A stretch of DNA of 64,000 nt from Mesosutterella porci (GCF_022134585.1 NZ_JAKNCT010000005.1:62001-126000), one strand, 5' to 3'. Counted from the first letter of the stretch, positions 44,350 to 54,800 are shown. Numbers and translations are program-made. Notes: generated by a model not told the origin, from the letters alone.

Positions 44350-45309
44350 TCAAGCCGCGCGGGCCCGGGGGCTGAGAGCGCCGCGCTCCCAGTCGAGGAC
44401 GTTCTGCGCGGCGGCTCTCGCCATCAGCAGGCGGGTCTCCCCGGTGAAGGTGGAGGTGTGCGGCGTAAGAACCGCGTTTTCGCACTCCCGCAGCGGCGAG
44501 TCCGTGCAGGGCTCGCTGTCGTAGACATCGATCCCCGCGCCCCCGAGGTGGCCGCTTTTAAGTGCCGCAGCAAGGGCCCGGGCGTCGGCCACCGGTCCGC
44601 GCGCGATGTTGATGAAAACGGCCCCCTGCTTCATCGCGGCGAACTCTTTCGCACCGAACATGCCTCGCGTCTCGGGAGTGAGCGGCGTGTTGACCGAAAG
44701 GTAATCGCTGCGCGCGATGACTTCTTGCAGCGGCGCGTAGCTCGCCCCGTAGGCCTCGTCCCAGCGGGGGTCCGGATGGCGGCAGAAATAGAGGATCTTC
44801 ATCCCGAAAGGCTTCGCGCGAAGCGCGATCTCGCGCCCGATCCCGCCGAACCCCACGAGGCCCAGCGTGGAGCCCTTCGCGCCTCTCGAGAGCACCTTTT
44901 TCCAGATGCCGCCGTGCATCATCGAGCTCTGCAGGTCGAGTCTGCGGGCGAAAAAGAGAATGTAGGCCATGACCTGCTCGGCCACGGCCCCCTCGACCGA
45001 ACCCACGCCCCGGCAGACCGTGATCCCGAGCTCCCGGCAGGCCTCCAGGTCGATGGAGTCGCAGCCCACGCCGCAGCGCGAAATGAGCCTGAGCTCCGGC
45101 AGCGCCGAGAGCACCCGGCGGCTGTAGGACTCCCGACCCGCTATCACCGAGCGCGCTCCCTGCAGCGCCCCGATGAGTTCGTCCCCGGGACTGTTCGGCT
45201 GAAACCTGCCGCTCAGGTTCTGCACCTCGTAGCCCGCCTGCGCGAGCTCCGAGAGCAGCTGCGGATCCGCCTTCGCGAAGCCGCCTGCCGTAATGACCAG
45301 CTTTTTCAT
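44350..45309 (-). CDS. D-isomer-specific 2-hydroxyacid dehydrogenase
   Basis: A 319-aa NAD-dependent dehydrogenase of the phosphoglycerate-dehydrogenase group. The NAD-binding motif is GLVGFGGIGREIA (about residue 150); the catalytic residues are seen in NIARGPV (Arg), DVYDSEP (Glu) and LTPHTSTFTGE (His). It lacks the C-terminal ACT domain of long SerA proteins. The substrate might be 3-phosphoglycerate, hydroxypyruvate or glyoxylate; serB in this window does not decide it. It converges with lplT. Confidence 0.88.
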   Translation of the reverse strand: MKKLVITAGGFAKADPQLLSELAQAGYEVQNLSGRFQPNSPGDELIGALQGARSVIAGRESYSRRVLSALPELRLISRCGVGCDSIDLEACRELGITVCRGVGSVEGAVAEQVMAYILFFARRLDLQSSMMHGGIWKKVLSRGAKGSTLGLVGFGGIGREIALRAKPFGMKILYFCRHPDPRWDEAYGASYAPLQEVIARSDYLSVNTPLTPETRGMFGAKEFAAMKQGAVFINIARGPVADARALAAALKSGHLGGAGIDVYDSEPCTDSPLRECENAVLTPHTSTFTGETRLLMARAAAQNVLDWERGALSPRARAA

Positions 45310-45355
45310 AAGTGAAAACCTTCCTGTGCCCGGTCAGCCCGGGGTTCAGAAGGCA

Positions 45356-46243
45356 TTATGCCGCCGCGAGGAGCCGCTTGGCGGCAAGCAGGTCGTGCCA
45401 GAACTTCTCTTTTTCGGTCAGGCTTCGCAGCAGGTACGAGGGATGGTAGGTCACGATCGCGGGCACGCGCCTGCCGCCGATCTCCACCTCGTGGACCACG
45501 CCGCGCAGCCTCGCGATCGACAGGTCCGTGCCAAGCACCGTGCTCGCCGCGGGGCGGCCCATGAGAACGAGCGCCTTCGGGGCGAGAAGCTCGAGCTGGC
45601 GGTCGAGGAAGTGCCGGCACAGCGTCACCTCTCCGGGCAGGGGGTCGCGGTTGTGCGGCGGGCGGCACTTGAGCACGTTCACGATCGCGGCGTCGCGCCC
45701 CCGCTCGATCCCCACCGCCTCGAGCGCATTGGTGAGAAGCTGCCCGCTTTTGCCTACGAAGGGCTTTCCCTGCATGTCCTCTTCCGCGCCGGGGGCCTCG
45801 CCCACCATGACAAGCGGGCAGCCCGGGGCTCCGTCGGCAAAGACCGTCCGGATCCGGGTCTTCGCAAGGCCGCAAGCCTCGCAGAGCGGAACCCGCCGCG
45901 CGAGCTCCTCCCAGGTGGCGGACTCGATGCCTTCGAAAATGGCAAGCGCCTTCTCGTGGGCGGAGGGGCCGGAGGCGGCCGGAGCCGGAGCGGGGGCCGC
46001 AGCCTGCCGGGCCTGCGGGGCAGCAACGGCGGCCGCCGCCGCGGGCTGCGCCCGCCCGGAAGGCTCAGGCGACCGGAAGGGAGCCGGACGCGGAGGGACT
46101 GGCGCAGGGGCGGGGGCGGAGACGGGAGCTGCGCTGGCGCGCGTTCCGGAGGGAAGCAGCGGATCCTCGGCCCCGCGCTCGATCCACTGGGGCCCGATGC
46201 CGAGAGCCTCCCAGATTCGCGACCTTTCGGCGTCAAGCGGCAT
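45356..46243 (-). CDS. family 4 uracil-DNA glycosylase
   Basis: A 295-aa iron-sulfur uracil-DNA glycosylase that removes uracil from DNA. The start at 46243 has AAAGGAGCG and overlaps the end of rimI by 11 bases. The first ~110 residues are a Pro/Ala-rich, probably disordered linker. The domain begins with CEACGLAKTRIR (cluster cysteines), then GEAPGAEEDMQGKPFVGKSG, CRPPHNRDPLPGEVTLC (more cluster cysteines) and VTYHPSYLLRS. The whole tsaB-rimI-udg run is a tight operon. Confidence 0.93.
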   Translation of the reverse strand: MPLDAERSRIWEALGIGPQWIERGAEDPLLPSGTRASAAPVSAPAPAPVPPRPAPFRSPEPSGRAQPAAAAAVAAPQARQAAAPAPAPAASGPSAHEKALAIFEGIESATWEELARRVPLCEACGLAKTRIRTVFADGAPGCPLVMVGEAPGAEEDMQGKPFVGKSGQLLTNALEAVGIERGRDAAIVNVLKCRPPHNRDPLPGEVTLCRHFLDRQLELLAPKALVLMGRPAASTVLGTDLSIARLRGVVHEVEIGGRRVPAIVTYHPSYLLRSLTEKEKFWHDLLAAKRLLAAA

Positions 46244-46700
46244 CCGGCTCGCTCCTTTCCATGATAAGGGCGTCCTCGCGGCCGCCGTTGGCGCAGCTGT
46301 AGTAGCCGCGGCGCCGGCCGACCTGAACGAAACCCTCGCCCGCGTAAAGCGAGCGAGCCGCTGCGTTGCTTGGCCGCACCTCAAGGAAGATCCTTGACAC
46401 GCCCCCCGCTTTCGAAAAACTGAAGAAATCCCGCAGTAGTGCGCGGCCGACGCCCCGGCGGCGCGCACGCGGCGAGACTGCGATGGTGTAGACCTCAGCC
46501 TCGTCTAGCGCCTGGCCGGTCACGCAGTAGCCGAGAAGCGCGCCGTCCGGATCCACCGCAACGCGGCAGCGGGACCGGCCGGCGAGGGCCGAGCGGTAAT
46601 CGGCGAGAGTCCAGGGGGATTCAAAGGCTTCGAGCTCGATCGCCATCACGGCCGGGAGGTCTCCGGCCGTCATGTCCCGAAGGGTGAACGCCGCGCTCAA
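46233..46700 (-). CDS. rimI: ribosomal protein S18 alanine N-acetyltransferase
   Basis: A 155-aa GNAT acetyltransferase. The acetyl-CoA site is VSPRARRRGVGRALL (about 75-90), and LEVRPSNAAARSLYAGEGFVQVGRRRGYY is the RimI signature region. It overlaps tsaB by four bases (ATGA) and the glycosylase gene by 11, the classical tsaB-rimI pairing. Confidence 0.95.
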   Translation of the reverse strand: MSAAFTLRDMTAGDLPAVMAIELEAFESPWTLADYRSALAGRSRCRVAVDPDGALLGYCVTGQALDEAEVYTIAVSPRARRRGVGRALLRDFFSFSKAGGVSRIFLEVRPSNAAARSLYAGEGFVQVGRRRGYYSCANGGREDALIMERSEPDAA

Positions 46701-47419
46701 AGCTTCTCTCCGGCTGCGCGCTGCTCGATCGTGAGCGCCACGCGGTTGCGGACGTAAAGGGGGGCGGCCTGCTCGGCGGGAACGGAGCGGCCCTCCAGGA
46801 AAAGGATCCGGGCGAGCCGTGCGATGTCAAGCGCCGTCGCCCGCGGCTCGTCCTGCAGGAGACGCAGACCCGCGCCCCGGAGCGCGTCGGGGAAGGCTGC
46901 AAGGGCGCTGCCTGCCGCGAGCCCGGCCCCGAGCCGCCCGGCCAGCGGCGCGAGCTCCTCCGGATTAAAGAGCGCAGGGGGTTCGAGCTCCTTCGGAGCC
47001 TGCCCGTCCCCGCCCTTTTCGTAAACCGCGGCATAGGCCTGGTGCATCCTCGCATCGATCGCCGCGAGCACCCGGGTGCCGGGGGCTTCGCACTCCAGAA
47101 CCCTGAAGGCAAGCGCCTGCAGGTTGCCGACCGCGACGACGGGCTTTTCGCGCGCCCAGGCGAGGCCCTGGGCAACGCCACAGGCGACCCGCAGACCCGT
47201 GAAGGCCCCCGGGCCGGCTCCGAAGGCGACCGCGTCGAGGCCGCCCAAGTCCTCGCCCGCTTTCTTAAGCACCGAATCCACCATAAGGAGCACTTTCTCG
47301 GAGTGCCCGCTGCCCGTGCCCTCGTCCTCGAGAACGGACTGGGACCCGCGAGCAAGCGCGACGGAGCAGAACTGTGTGGCGGTATCAAGGGCGAGAATGA
47401 GCGGGTCGGTGTTCGGCAT
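46697..47419 (-). CDS. tsaB: tRNA threonylcarbamoyladenosine biosynthesis protein TsaB
   Basis: A 240-aa partner of TsaD in making t6A on ANN-decoding tRNAs. The ASKHA-fold N-terminus ILALDTATQFCSVAL and the GAGPGAFTGLRVACGVAQGLA block are diagnostic. It leads the tsaB-rimI-glycosylase operon. Confidence 0.96.
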   Translation of the reverse strand: MPNTDPLILALDTATQFCSVALARGSQSVLEDEGTGSGHSEKVLLMVDSVLKKAGEDLGGLDAVAFGAGPGAFTGLRVACGVAQGLAWAREKPVVAVGNLQALAFRVLECEAPGTRVLAAIDARMHQAYAAVYEKGGDGQAPKELEPPALFNPEELAPLAGRLGAGLAAGSALAAFPDALRGAGLRLLQDEPRATALDIARLARILFLEGRSVPAEQAAPLYVRNRVALTIEQRAAGEKL

Positions 47420-47541
47420 GACGATAGGATCAAAAAAAACGGTGCGCGAAAGGAGCCGCTTCTTTAATCAAAAGCGGCGCGCAGCCTCAGCATTCGGATT
47501 TTAACGCGGCCCCGGGCCCTGCAAGGAAGCGGCGCACGGCC

Positions 47542-47973
47542 TCAGGGGCGCACGGCCGGACCCGGGCCAGAGGCCGGACGGTCGTGCGGGAAGAGCCCGT
47601 GGTGCTGGTACTCCATGTGCACTTCCATGATCTGGCGGCGCAGGTACCGGCGCTCCTTGGGCGAAAGCGAGTCAAACTCCGCGGGGCCGCCCGCGGGGAC
47701 CACCATGCAGTCATAGCGGCGGCGGATCTGGTCGCGGCGGATCGGGCGCAGCTTGTTGCGCAGCTCCTGGCGCTCGCCCTCGGTCATGTAGGACCAGAGG
47801 CGCTTTCTCGCCTCGCGGCTCATGGCAGGCCAGATGTCGGCGCGCTCCTGCAGCGAGAGCCCCGACCACTCGGCCGCCGTACAGGAGCGGTTGCAGGCCG
47901 GAGCCTCCTGGGCAAGCGTGGCGCAGGAGGCGAGCGTAGCGGCCAGCGCGGCGATGAATAGACTCTTTTTCAT
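47542..47973 (-). CDS. DUF3106-like secreted protein
   Basis: A 143-aa protein with a signal peptide (SLFIAALAATLASCATLAQ). The body repeats W-x-x-L/S-x-x-x-R segments (EWSGLSLQERADIWPAMSREARKRLWSYMTEGERQELRNKLR), typical of DUF3106 proteins of Betaproteobacteria, which are periplasmic and of unknown function. A cysteine at LASC could be a lipobox, though the cut at LAQ also fits. Confidence 0.7.
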   Translation of the reverse strand: MKKSLFIAALAATLASCATLAQEAPACNRSCTAAEWSGLSLQERADIWPAMSREARKRLWSYMTEGERQELRNKLRPIRRDQIRRRYDCMVVPAGGPAEFDSLSPKERRYLRRQIMEVHMEYQHHGLFPHDRPASGPGPAVRP

Positions 47974-48094
47974 GGAGCAGGCAATGGGTTTTAAGGAAGG
48001 GGACGGCAGGAAATCAGCCTGCTGCCCCGCGATTCCTATCGTATGTCAAATGCCGCCGGATGTCCCGTGAAATTCTTTTCAACCGCAATTCAAT

Positions 48095-48150
48095 TGTTAC
48101 AGCTTGTTTTATTGCAAGGCAGAAAATTTGTAACAGAGGAAAATGTAACA
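48095..48150 (+). promoter_or_regulatory. TGTAACA repeats upstream of ompR
   Basis: TGTAACAGAG occurs at 48129 and 48144, 15 bases apart, and an inverted copy TGTTACA at 48095. They lie 54-109 bases before the ompR start. GTNACA-type half sites are part of known OmpR boxes, so autoregulation is possible. Confidence 0.5.
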
Positions 48151-48203
48151 GAGTTCCCGCCCGTGGCTGAGGCGGGGAAAATTGCTTTAAAAGGAAACAA
48201 GAG

Positions 48204-48929
48204 ATGCCCTCTGAGCGCAAACCCAAGATTCTGGTGGTGGACGACGACCCGAGGCTGCGCGACCTGCTGCGCCGCTATCTCGGCGAAAACGGCTTCACGG
48301 TCTTCGTGGCCGAGGACGGCCAGTCGATGAACAGGCTGTGGATGCGCGAGCGCTTCGACGCCCTCATCCTCGACCTGATGCTGCCGGGCGAGGACGGGCT
48401 GGCCATCCTCAAGCGGCTGCGTGCCGCGAAGGACAAGACCCCGGTGATCATGCTCACCGCCCGCGGCGAGGACGTGGACCGCATCGTGGGGCTCGAGCTG
48501 GGCGCCGACGACTACATTCCGAAGCCCTTCAACCCGCGCGAGCTTCTCGCCCGCATCCACGCGGTGCTGCGCCGCCAGCCCGCCGTCGAGACGCCCGGGG
48601 CCCCCGCCGGTGAAAACGAAGTGGTGAAGTTCGGCGACTTCGAGCTCGACCTCGGCACCCGCGTCCTCAGGAAAAACGGCCAGGCCGTGCCGCTCACGAC
48701 CGGGGAGTTTGCCGTGATGAAGGCCTTTGCGCGCCACCCGCGCATGCCGCTGTCGCGCGACAAGCTCATGGAGATGGCCCGCGGCCGCGAGTACGAGGCC
48801 TTCGACCGCTCGCTTGACGTGCAGGTCTCGCGCCTGAGAAAGCTGATCGAGCCCGAGCCGAGCAAGCCGCGCTACCTGCAGACCGTCTGGGGCCTGGGCT
48901 ACGTCTTCATCCCCGACGGCCATAACTGA
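48204..48929 (+). CDS. ompR: OmpR-family response regulator
   Basis: A 241-aa response regulator. The receiver domain (~8-125) has VVDDDPRLRD, phospho-acceptor Asp57 (ALILDLMLPGEDG) and Lys in YIPKPFNPRELLAR. The C-terminal winged helix (~145-238) ends in LDVQVSRLRKLIEPEPSKPRYLQTVWGLGYVF. Start has AAAAGG upstream. The EnvZ-type kinase gene follows by 48 bases, so the pair form an osmolarity or envelope-type two-component system. Confidence 0.95.
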   Translation: MPSERKPKILVVDDDPRLRDLLRRYLGENGFTVFVAEDGQSMNRLWMRERFDALILDLMLPGEDGLAILKRLRAAKDKTPVIMLTARGEDVDRIVGLELGADDYIPKPFNPRELLARIHAVLRRQPAVETPGAPAGENEVVKFGDFELDLGTRVLRKNGQAVPLTTGEFAVMKAFARHPRMPLSRDKLMEMARGREYEAFDRSLDVQVSRLRKLIEPEPSKPRYLQTVWGLGYVFIPDGHN

Positions 48930-48977
48930 CCGGCCATGCGGGCGGCGCCTGCCGCCCGCCCTTAGAATCACAGGCTT

Positions 48978-50396
48978 ATGAGCAAGGATCGGGAAGAGCT
49001 GACCTACCGGGGCTCCAGCATGTTCTGGCGCACCTTCACCATGCTGATGCTCCTCATCACGCTGTCCGTGCTGGGGGGACTGCAGACGTACTGGACCTTC
49101 AATGAGCTGCCGGTCGCCAAGGGCGTTGAAATGCAGATCGTCTCAATGACGAACCTCACGCGCTTCGCCCTGGTGTCGGCGGACCCCCTCTACCGCACCG
49201 ACCTGCTCACAAGCCTCGCCTCGCTCGAGATCCGGATCCTTCCCAAGGAGCCGGGCGACCGGGTCGAGCCGCTCAAGCAGAATGCGACAGTCGAGCTGAT
49301 CGAGTCGATGGTGAAGGAGGACCTGGGCGACGACACCGTGCTTGCAGGCCGCGTGAACGGCGAGCCCGGGCTGTGGGTGTCGCTGTCGATCGATGGCGAC
49401 GAGTACTGGCTCATGACCCGTCAGAACATCTTCGACAAGCCCTCAGGCTCGAACTGGCTGTGGTGGGCGCTGATCGCCTTCCTGCTCTCCACGATCGGCG
49501 CGACGATGCTCACGCGCCACATCGTCGAGCCGCTCGCCAACCTCACGCGCGCCGCCCAGGCGCTGGGCCACGGCAAAGTTCCCGACAAGCTCCCGGACGC
49601 GGGCCCCAAGGAGATTCGCGAGGTGAACCGCGCCTTCAATACGATGGTGCTCGACCTCGCGCGCATGGAAGAGGACCGCGAGCTACTGCTCGCGGGCGTG
49701 AGCCACGACCTGCGCACCCCAATCACGAGGCTGCGGCTCGAGGTCGAGCTCGCCTCGCTGCCCGAGGACTCGAGAAACGCCATGGTGCAGGACCTCGAGC
49801 AGATGGAGAACATCGTCAACCAGTTCCTCGCCTATGCGAGGCGCTCGAACACGCCGCTCGAGCTCACGAACCTGGGCGAGACCGTCGCCTCGGCGATCGC
49901 CACTTCCCGGATGGACGAGGACCCGAAAGTCTCGCTCGACTGCGTGATCCGCAAGGACGTCTTCATCATGGCCCACCCGGTCGAGATCGGCCGCATCGTA
50001 CAGAACCTGCTCGTCAATGCGAGCCGCTACGGGCGCTGCGAGGACGGCAGACTCGAGGTTTTCGTGAACGTCGGAATACAAAACGGGCAGGCGCTGCTGT
50101 CGATCTGCGACCACGGCAGGGGGCTGCCCGAGTCCGAGATGGAGCGCGTGCTGCGGCCCTTCGAGCGCGGCGAGAAGGCCCGCACGGGCTCGACGGGCTC
50201 GGGTCTCGGGCTCGCGATCGTCGACCGGATCGCGAAGCGCTCGGGCGGCGCGGTGAAGCTCTCGAAGAACAACCCGAGCGGGCTCGCGGTCGAAATCCGC
50301 TTCCCCGTCGCAGAGCCCCCGAAGAAGACCCGCCGCAAGGACGATAAAAAGAAGGAGTCCCAGGAGCCCGCCGCCGGGGGGAAGGACAAGCCCTGA
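48978..50396 (+). CDS. envZ: EnvZ-type sensor histidine kinase
   Basis: A 472-aa inner-membrane kinase that should phosphorylate the OmpR encoded upstream. Transmembrane segments at about 18-36 and 160-178 flank a ~120-residue periplasmic part. A HAMP linker (~180-232), the H box AGVSHDLRTPITRLR with His243, an N box (LLVNASRY) and G boxes (CDHGRGLP and GSGLGLAIVDRI) follow. The C-terminus ends in a Lys/Glu-rich tail of about 30 residues not typical of E. coli EnvZ. Confidence 0.94.
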   Translation: MSKDREELTYRGSSMFWRTFTMLMLLITLSVLGGLQTYWTFNELPVAKGVEMQIVSMTNLTRFALVSADPLYRTDLLTSLASLEIRILPKEPGDRVEPLKQNATVELIESMVKEDLGDDTVLAGRVNGEPGLWVSLSIDGDEYWLMTRQNIFDKPSGSNWLWWALIAFLLSTIGATMLTRHIVEPLANLTRAAQALGHGKVPDKLPDAGPKEIREVNRAFNTMVLDLARMEEDRELLLAGVSHDLRTPITRLRLEVELASLPEDSRNAMVQDLEQMENIVNQFLAYARRSNTPLELTNLGETVASAIATSRMDEDPKVSLDCVIRKDVFIMAHPVEIGRIVQNLLVNASRYGRCEDGRLEVFVNVGIQNGQALLSICDHGRGLPESEMERVLRPFERGEKARTGSTGSGLGLAIVDRIAKRSGGAVKLSKNNPSGLAVEIRFPVAEPPKKTRRKDDKKKESQEPAAGGKDKP

Positions 50397-50456
50397 CCCG
50401 GCTCTCCTCCGGGCGCAAGGCCTCTTTTGAGGCGGGGCCCTGAGCCCCGCCGCGCC

Positions 50457-51665
50457 TCAGGCTTTTTTGAGCAGCACGGCGGCCGAGGCCTCGATCGCCA
50501 GCCCCTCGCCCACCGCGTCCTGGCCTTCCTTGGTCTTCGCCTTCACGTTCACGAGCGCCTCGGGAACACCCAGCGCCGCGGCCACGCTCGCGCGGATCGC
50601 GCTCTTCCAGGGCGTGAGCCTCGGGCGCTCGGCGGTCACCGTGGCATCCAGATTCACGACCTCCCAGCCGGCCCCCCGCACGCGCTCCATCGCGCGGGCG
50701 AGCAGCTCGCGGCTGTCCGCGTCCTTCCAGCGCGCCTCCGCGGGCGAAAACATCTCCCCGATGTCGCCCAGTCCCGCGGCCCCGAGCACCGCGTCGGTCA
50801 CCGCGTGCAGCAGCGCGTCGGCGTCCGAGTGCCCCGCGAGCCCTTTTTCAAAGGGGATCTCAACCCCGCCCAGGATCAGCCTGCGGCCCGCTTCAAGCCT
50901 GTGGATGTCCCAGCCCTGTCCCACTCGCAAATCCATCTTCTCCTCTCCTTCGCGGGCGATGAGCCTCGCGATCCGCGCGTCGCCGGGCAGCGTCACCTTG
51001 AAATTGCAGAGGCTGCCGGACACGACGCGCACCTCGCCGCCCGAGCGCTCGATCGCCGAAGACTCATCGGTCACGCCCGAAAGGTCTCCTGAGAGCGCGG
51101 CCGCGAGCTCCCCGGCCCGGAACACCTGCGGCGTGGCGGCCCGGAAGAGCTCACTGCGGTCGAGCGTCTCCAGCACCCGCCCCGAGCGGTCAACGCGCTT
51201 GACGGTGTCGGTCATGGGAAGGGCGAGAATCGCCCCGCTGCCGCCCCCCGAGCGCGCCGCAGCCAGCAGCCGCTCGAGGTCTTCGCGCGGCACGAAGGGC
51301 CGCGCCGCGTCGTGCACCATCACCCAGTCGTCAGGCCGCGCCGCGGGACGCGCCTCCCGCAGCAACCACTCGAGCCCCCCGCGGACCGTCTCCGCGCGGC
51401 TCGCGCCGCCCCTTCTCACCACCCGGGCGGAGGCGGGCAGCCTGAGGCCGCCGATCCAAGGATCGTCCGGGGAGACCACCACGGCGATGCACGAGAGCTC
51501 CTTCAGGGCCGACAGTGCCTCGAGCGTCGCCTCGAGCATCGTGCGCCCCGCGAGATCCATGTACTGCTTGGGCCGTCCGAGCCCCATGCGGGAGCCGACC
51601 CCGGCCGCAGGAACAAGGGCGAAAACTCTGGGGGACGCCCCCTCGGCTGGTTTGGTCTGCCTCAT
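50457..51665 (-). CDS. ispDF: bifunctional IspD/IspF of the MEP pathway
   Basis: A 402-aa fused enzyme for isoprenoid precursors: IspD (MEP cytidylyltransferase, ~10-235; VFALVPAAGVGSRMGLGRPKQYM, VMVHDAARPFV) and IspF (MECDP synthase, ~245-402; GQGWDIHRLEAGR, GHSDADALLHAVTDA, DATVTAERPRL). The start at 51665 has GGAGGG upstream. An ATG at 50936, exactly at the IspF start, is preceded by AAGGAGAGGAG, so IspF might also be made alone. Fusions are usual in Alpha- and Campylobacterota but uncommon in Betaproteobacteria, where the genes are normally separate. Confidence 0.95.
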   Translation of the reverse strand: MRQTKPAEGASPRVFALVPAAGVGSRMGLGRPKQYMDLAGRTMLEATLEALSALKELSCIAVVVSPDDPWIGGLRLPASARVVRRGGASRAETVRGGLEWLLREARPAARPDDWVMVHDAARPFVPREDLERLLAAARSGGGSGAILALPMTDTVKRVDRSGRVLETLDRSELFRAATPQVFRAGELAAALSGDLSGVTDESSAIERSGGEVRVVSGSLCNFKVTLPGDARIARLIAREGEEKMDLRVGQGWDIHRLEAGRRLILGGVEIPFEKGLAGHSDADALLHAVTDAVLGAAGLGDIGEMFSPAEARWKDADSRELLARAMERVRGAGWEVVNLDATVTAERPRLTPWKSAIRASVAAALGVPEALVNVKAKTKEGQDAVGEGLAIEASAAVLLKKA

Positions 51666-51863
51666 CGGCCCTCCGCTTTGAAAAAGTGGTCTTCCTCGGA
51701 AAGAAACGCTGGGCCGGACCCGCTGCGGGCCCGGCCGCGCTACTGAATATAATCGGAATGGCGGCGGCCTGGAAAGCGGGCCGCCCTCTTTCTTCCGGCA
51801 GGAGCCGCCTTCCCCGGCCAAGGGGCGCAGGGCGGCCGCCATACAGCGCACTGGCAATCATCC

Positions 51864-54800
51864 ATGACCTTCGAAGGCCTGCTCTCTGAAAAGCTCTTTG
51901 AACCCCATGCGGGGACGAACCGGCGGCTCACCGCCGCCCCGGGCGTAAGCGACGCCCTGGCGGCCGCGCTCGCGGCGCGCGAGTGCGCGCAGCACGCGGC
52001 CCCCCTTATCGTGCTCTGCGCGGACGCCTCGGATCCGGACCGCCTCGCCGAGGAGATCTCCTGGTACGAGCCGCAGCTGTCCGTGCGCGTCTTCCCCGAC
52101 TGGGAAACGCTGCCCTACGACATGATCTCGCCGCACGAGGACCTCGTCTCCGAACGGCTCGAGACGCTCTTTCGGCTCGCCTCCCGGGTGCCGGGGCGGC
52201 GGGCCGCCTCCCGCGGCGGCATCGACGTACTGCTCGTCTCGGCGACCACGGCGAGCCTGAGGCTGCCGCCCCCCGCCTTCGTCTCGGCGACCACTTTTTT
52301 CTTCAGCCGCGGCGACGTCATCTCCACCACGGACTTCAAGCGCCGGCTCGTCATGGCCGGATACTCGGCCGTGAGCCAGGTGATGGCTCCGGGCGAGTTC
52401 TGCGTGCGCGGGGAAATCATCGACATCTACCCGATGGGCGCCCCCTCGCCCTACCGCATCGGGCTCTTCGACGACGAGATCGAGACGCTGCGGACCTTCG
52501 ACGAGACCACGCAGCGCACGACCGGCGACGTGCAGACCGTGCGCATCCTGCCCGGCCGCGAGTTCCCGATGGACGAAGCGGGCACGCAGCTCTTCCGCAA
52601 GAACTGGCAGAAGACCTTCCCGAAGGCCCCCGCCTCGAGCCCGGTCGTGCGCGACATCGCCTCGCACGTCGCCCCCGCGGGAATCGAGTACTACCTGCCG
52701 CTTTTCTTCGAGCAGACCGCCACGATCTTCGACTACGCGGGCGAAGACGCGAAGTTCCTTCTCGCCGGCCCTGTGAGCGACACCCTCGAGCGGTTCATGT
52801 CGGAGACCCGGCAGCGCTACGTTTTTCTCTCGCACGACGCCGAGCGGCCGGCGCTGCCGCCCGAGGCGCTCTATCTCACCTCCGAGGAGTTCTTCAAAAC
52901 GCTCGGGCCCCTGCCGCACTGGAAGCTCGAGACCGGGTCCGAATCGCCCCTGCCGCCGCTTGCCGTCGACCGCCGAGCGAAGGATCCCCTCGCGGGCTTC
53001 AGGAAGTGGCTCGGCTCGGCGCGCGCGGAAAAGCTGCGGGTTCTGGTCGCCGCAGCCTCTCCCGGGCGCGAGGAGACGGTGCGGGAGCTCTTCCGCGAGC
53101 ACGGGCTCGAGCCCGAACCGTGCGGCTCCTTCGAGGCCTTCGTCGAGGGCGGCCAGGGCTTCGCGATCACCCACGCCCCGCTGTCGCGCGGGCTGCTGCT
53201 GCGCGAAGAGCACCTCGCGCTCGTGACCGAGACAGAGCTGTACCGCGCGGGGCCCCGCCGCCGCAGCCGCCGCCGCGAGCACCGCACGAACATCGACGCG
53301 ATGATCCGCGATCTCTCGGAGCTGCGCATCGGAGACCCCGTCGTCCACGTCGAGCACGGCATCGGCCGCTACGAGGGCCTTGTCACGCTCGAGACGCAGG
53401 AGGGACTATCCGAGTGCCTGCAGCTCGAGTACGCGCAGGGCGCGAAGCTCTACGTGCCGGTCTCCCAGCTGCACCTCATTTCGCGCTACAGCGGCGCGGA
53501 CCGCGAGCACGCCCCCCTGCACAGGCTCGGCCGGGGCGACTGGGAGAAGGCGAAGAAAAAGGCCTCCGAGCAGGTCCGCGACACCGCCGCGGAGCTGCTC
53601 AACCTCTACGCCCGGCGCGCGAGCCGTCCCGGGCTCGTCTTTTCGTGCCCGCAGGAGGACATGGAGCACTTCGCCGAGGGCTTCCCCTTTGAGGAGACCG
53701 CCGACCAGCAGGCCGCGATCGACGCGGTGATCTCCGACATGACGAGCGGCCGCCCCATGGACCGGCTCGTGTGCGGCGACGTGGGCTTCGGCAAGACCGA
53801 GGTCGCGCTGCGCGCGGCGTTCCTCGCCGTGATGAGCGGCCGGCAGGTGGCGGTGCTCTGCCCGACCACGCTGCTGGCCGAGCAGCACGCCCAGACCTTC
53901 CGGGACCGGTTCGCAAGCTGGCCGGTGACGGTGGTCGAACTGTCGCGCTTCAGGAGCGCGAAGGAGACGGCCGCGGCGCTCAAGGCGCTGGCCGACGGAA
54001 CCGCCGACATCGTGATCGGCACCCACAAGCTTCTCTCCGAGAGCGTGAAGTTCGCCTCCCTCGGCCTCGTCGTGGTTGACGAGGAGCACCGCTTCGGCGT
54101 GCGGCAGAAGGAAAAGCTCAAGGAGCTGCGGGCCGAGGTCGACGTGCTCACCCTCACCGCCACCCCGATCCCGAGGACGCTTTCGATGTCGCTCGAGGGC
54201 GTGAGGGACTTCTCGGTGATCGCGACCGCCCCCGAGAAGCGCCTCGCCGTGAAGACCTTCGTGAGGCCCGAGAGCAACGCGCTCATCCGAGAAGCGATCC
54301 TGCGCGAGCTCAAGCGCGGCGGCCAGGTCTACTTCCTGCACAACGAGGTGGAGACGATCCAAAGCCGCTTCGAGCGGCTCTCGGAGCTCGTGCCCGAGGC
54401 GCGCATCGCGGTCGCCCACGGGCAGATGCCGGAGCGCGAGCTCGAGCACGTGATGCGCGAGTTCTACCAGCAGAAGTACAACGTGCTGCTGTGCACGACC
54501 ATCATCGAAACCGGCATCGACATCCCGACGGCCAACACGATCATCATCCACCGGGCCGACAAGCTGGGGCTCGCGCAGCTGCACCAGCTGCGCGGGCGCG
54601 TCGGGCGCAGCCACCACCAGGCCTACGCCTACCTGCTCGTGCCGCCCGAGGCCTCGATTACGAAAAACGCCGAGAAGCGGCTCGAGGCCCTGCAGAACCT
54701 CGAGGAGCTGGGCAGCGGCTTTTACCTCGCCATGCACGACCTGGAGATCCGCGGCGCGGGCGAGGTGCTGGGCGAGCGCCAGTCAGGCGAGATTGCGAAC

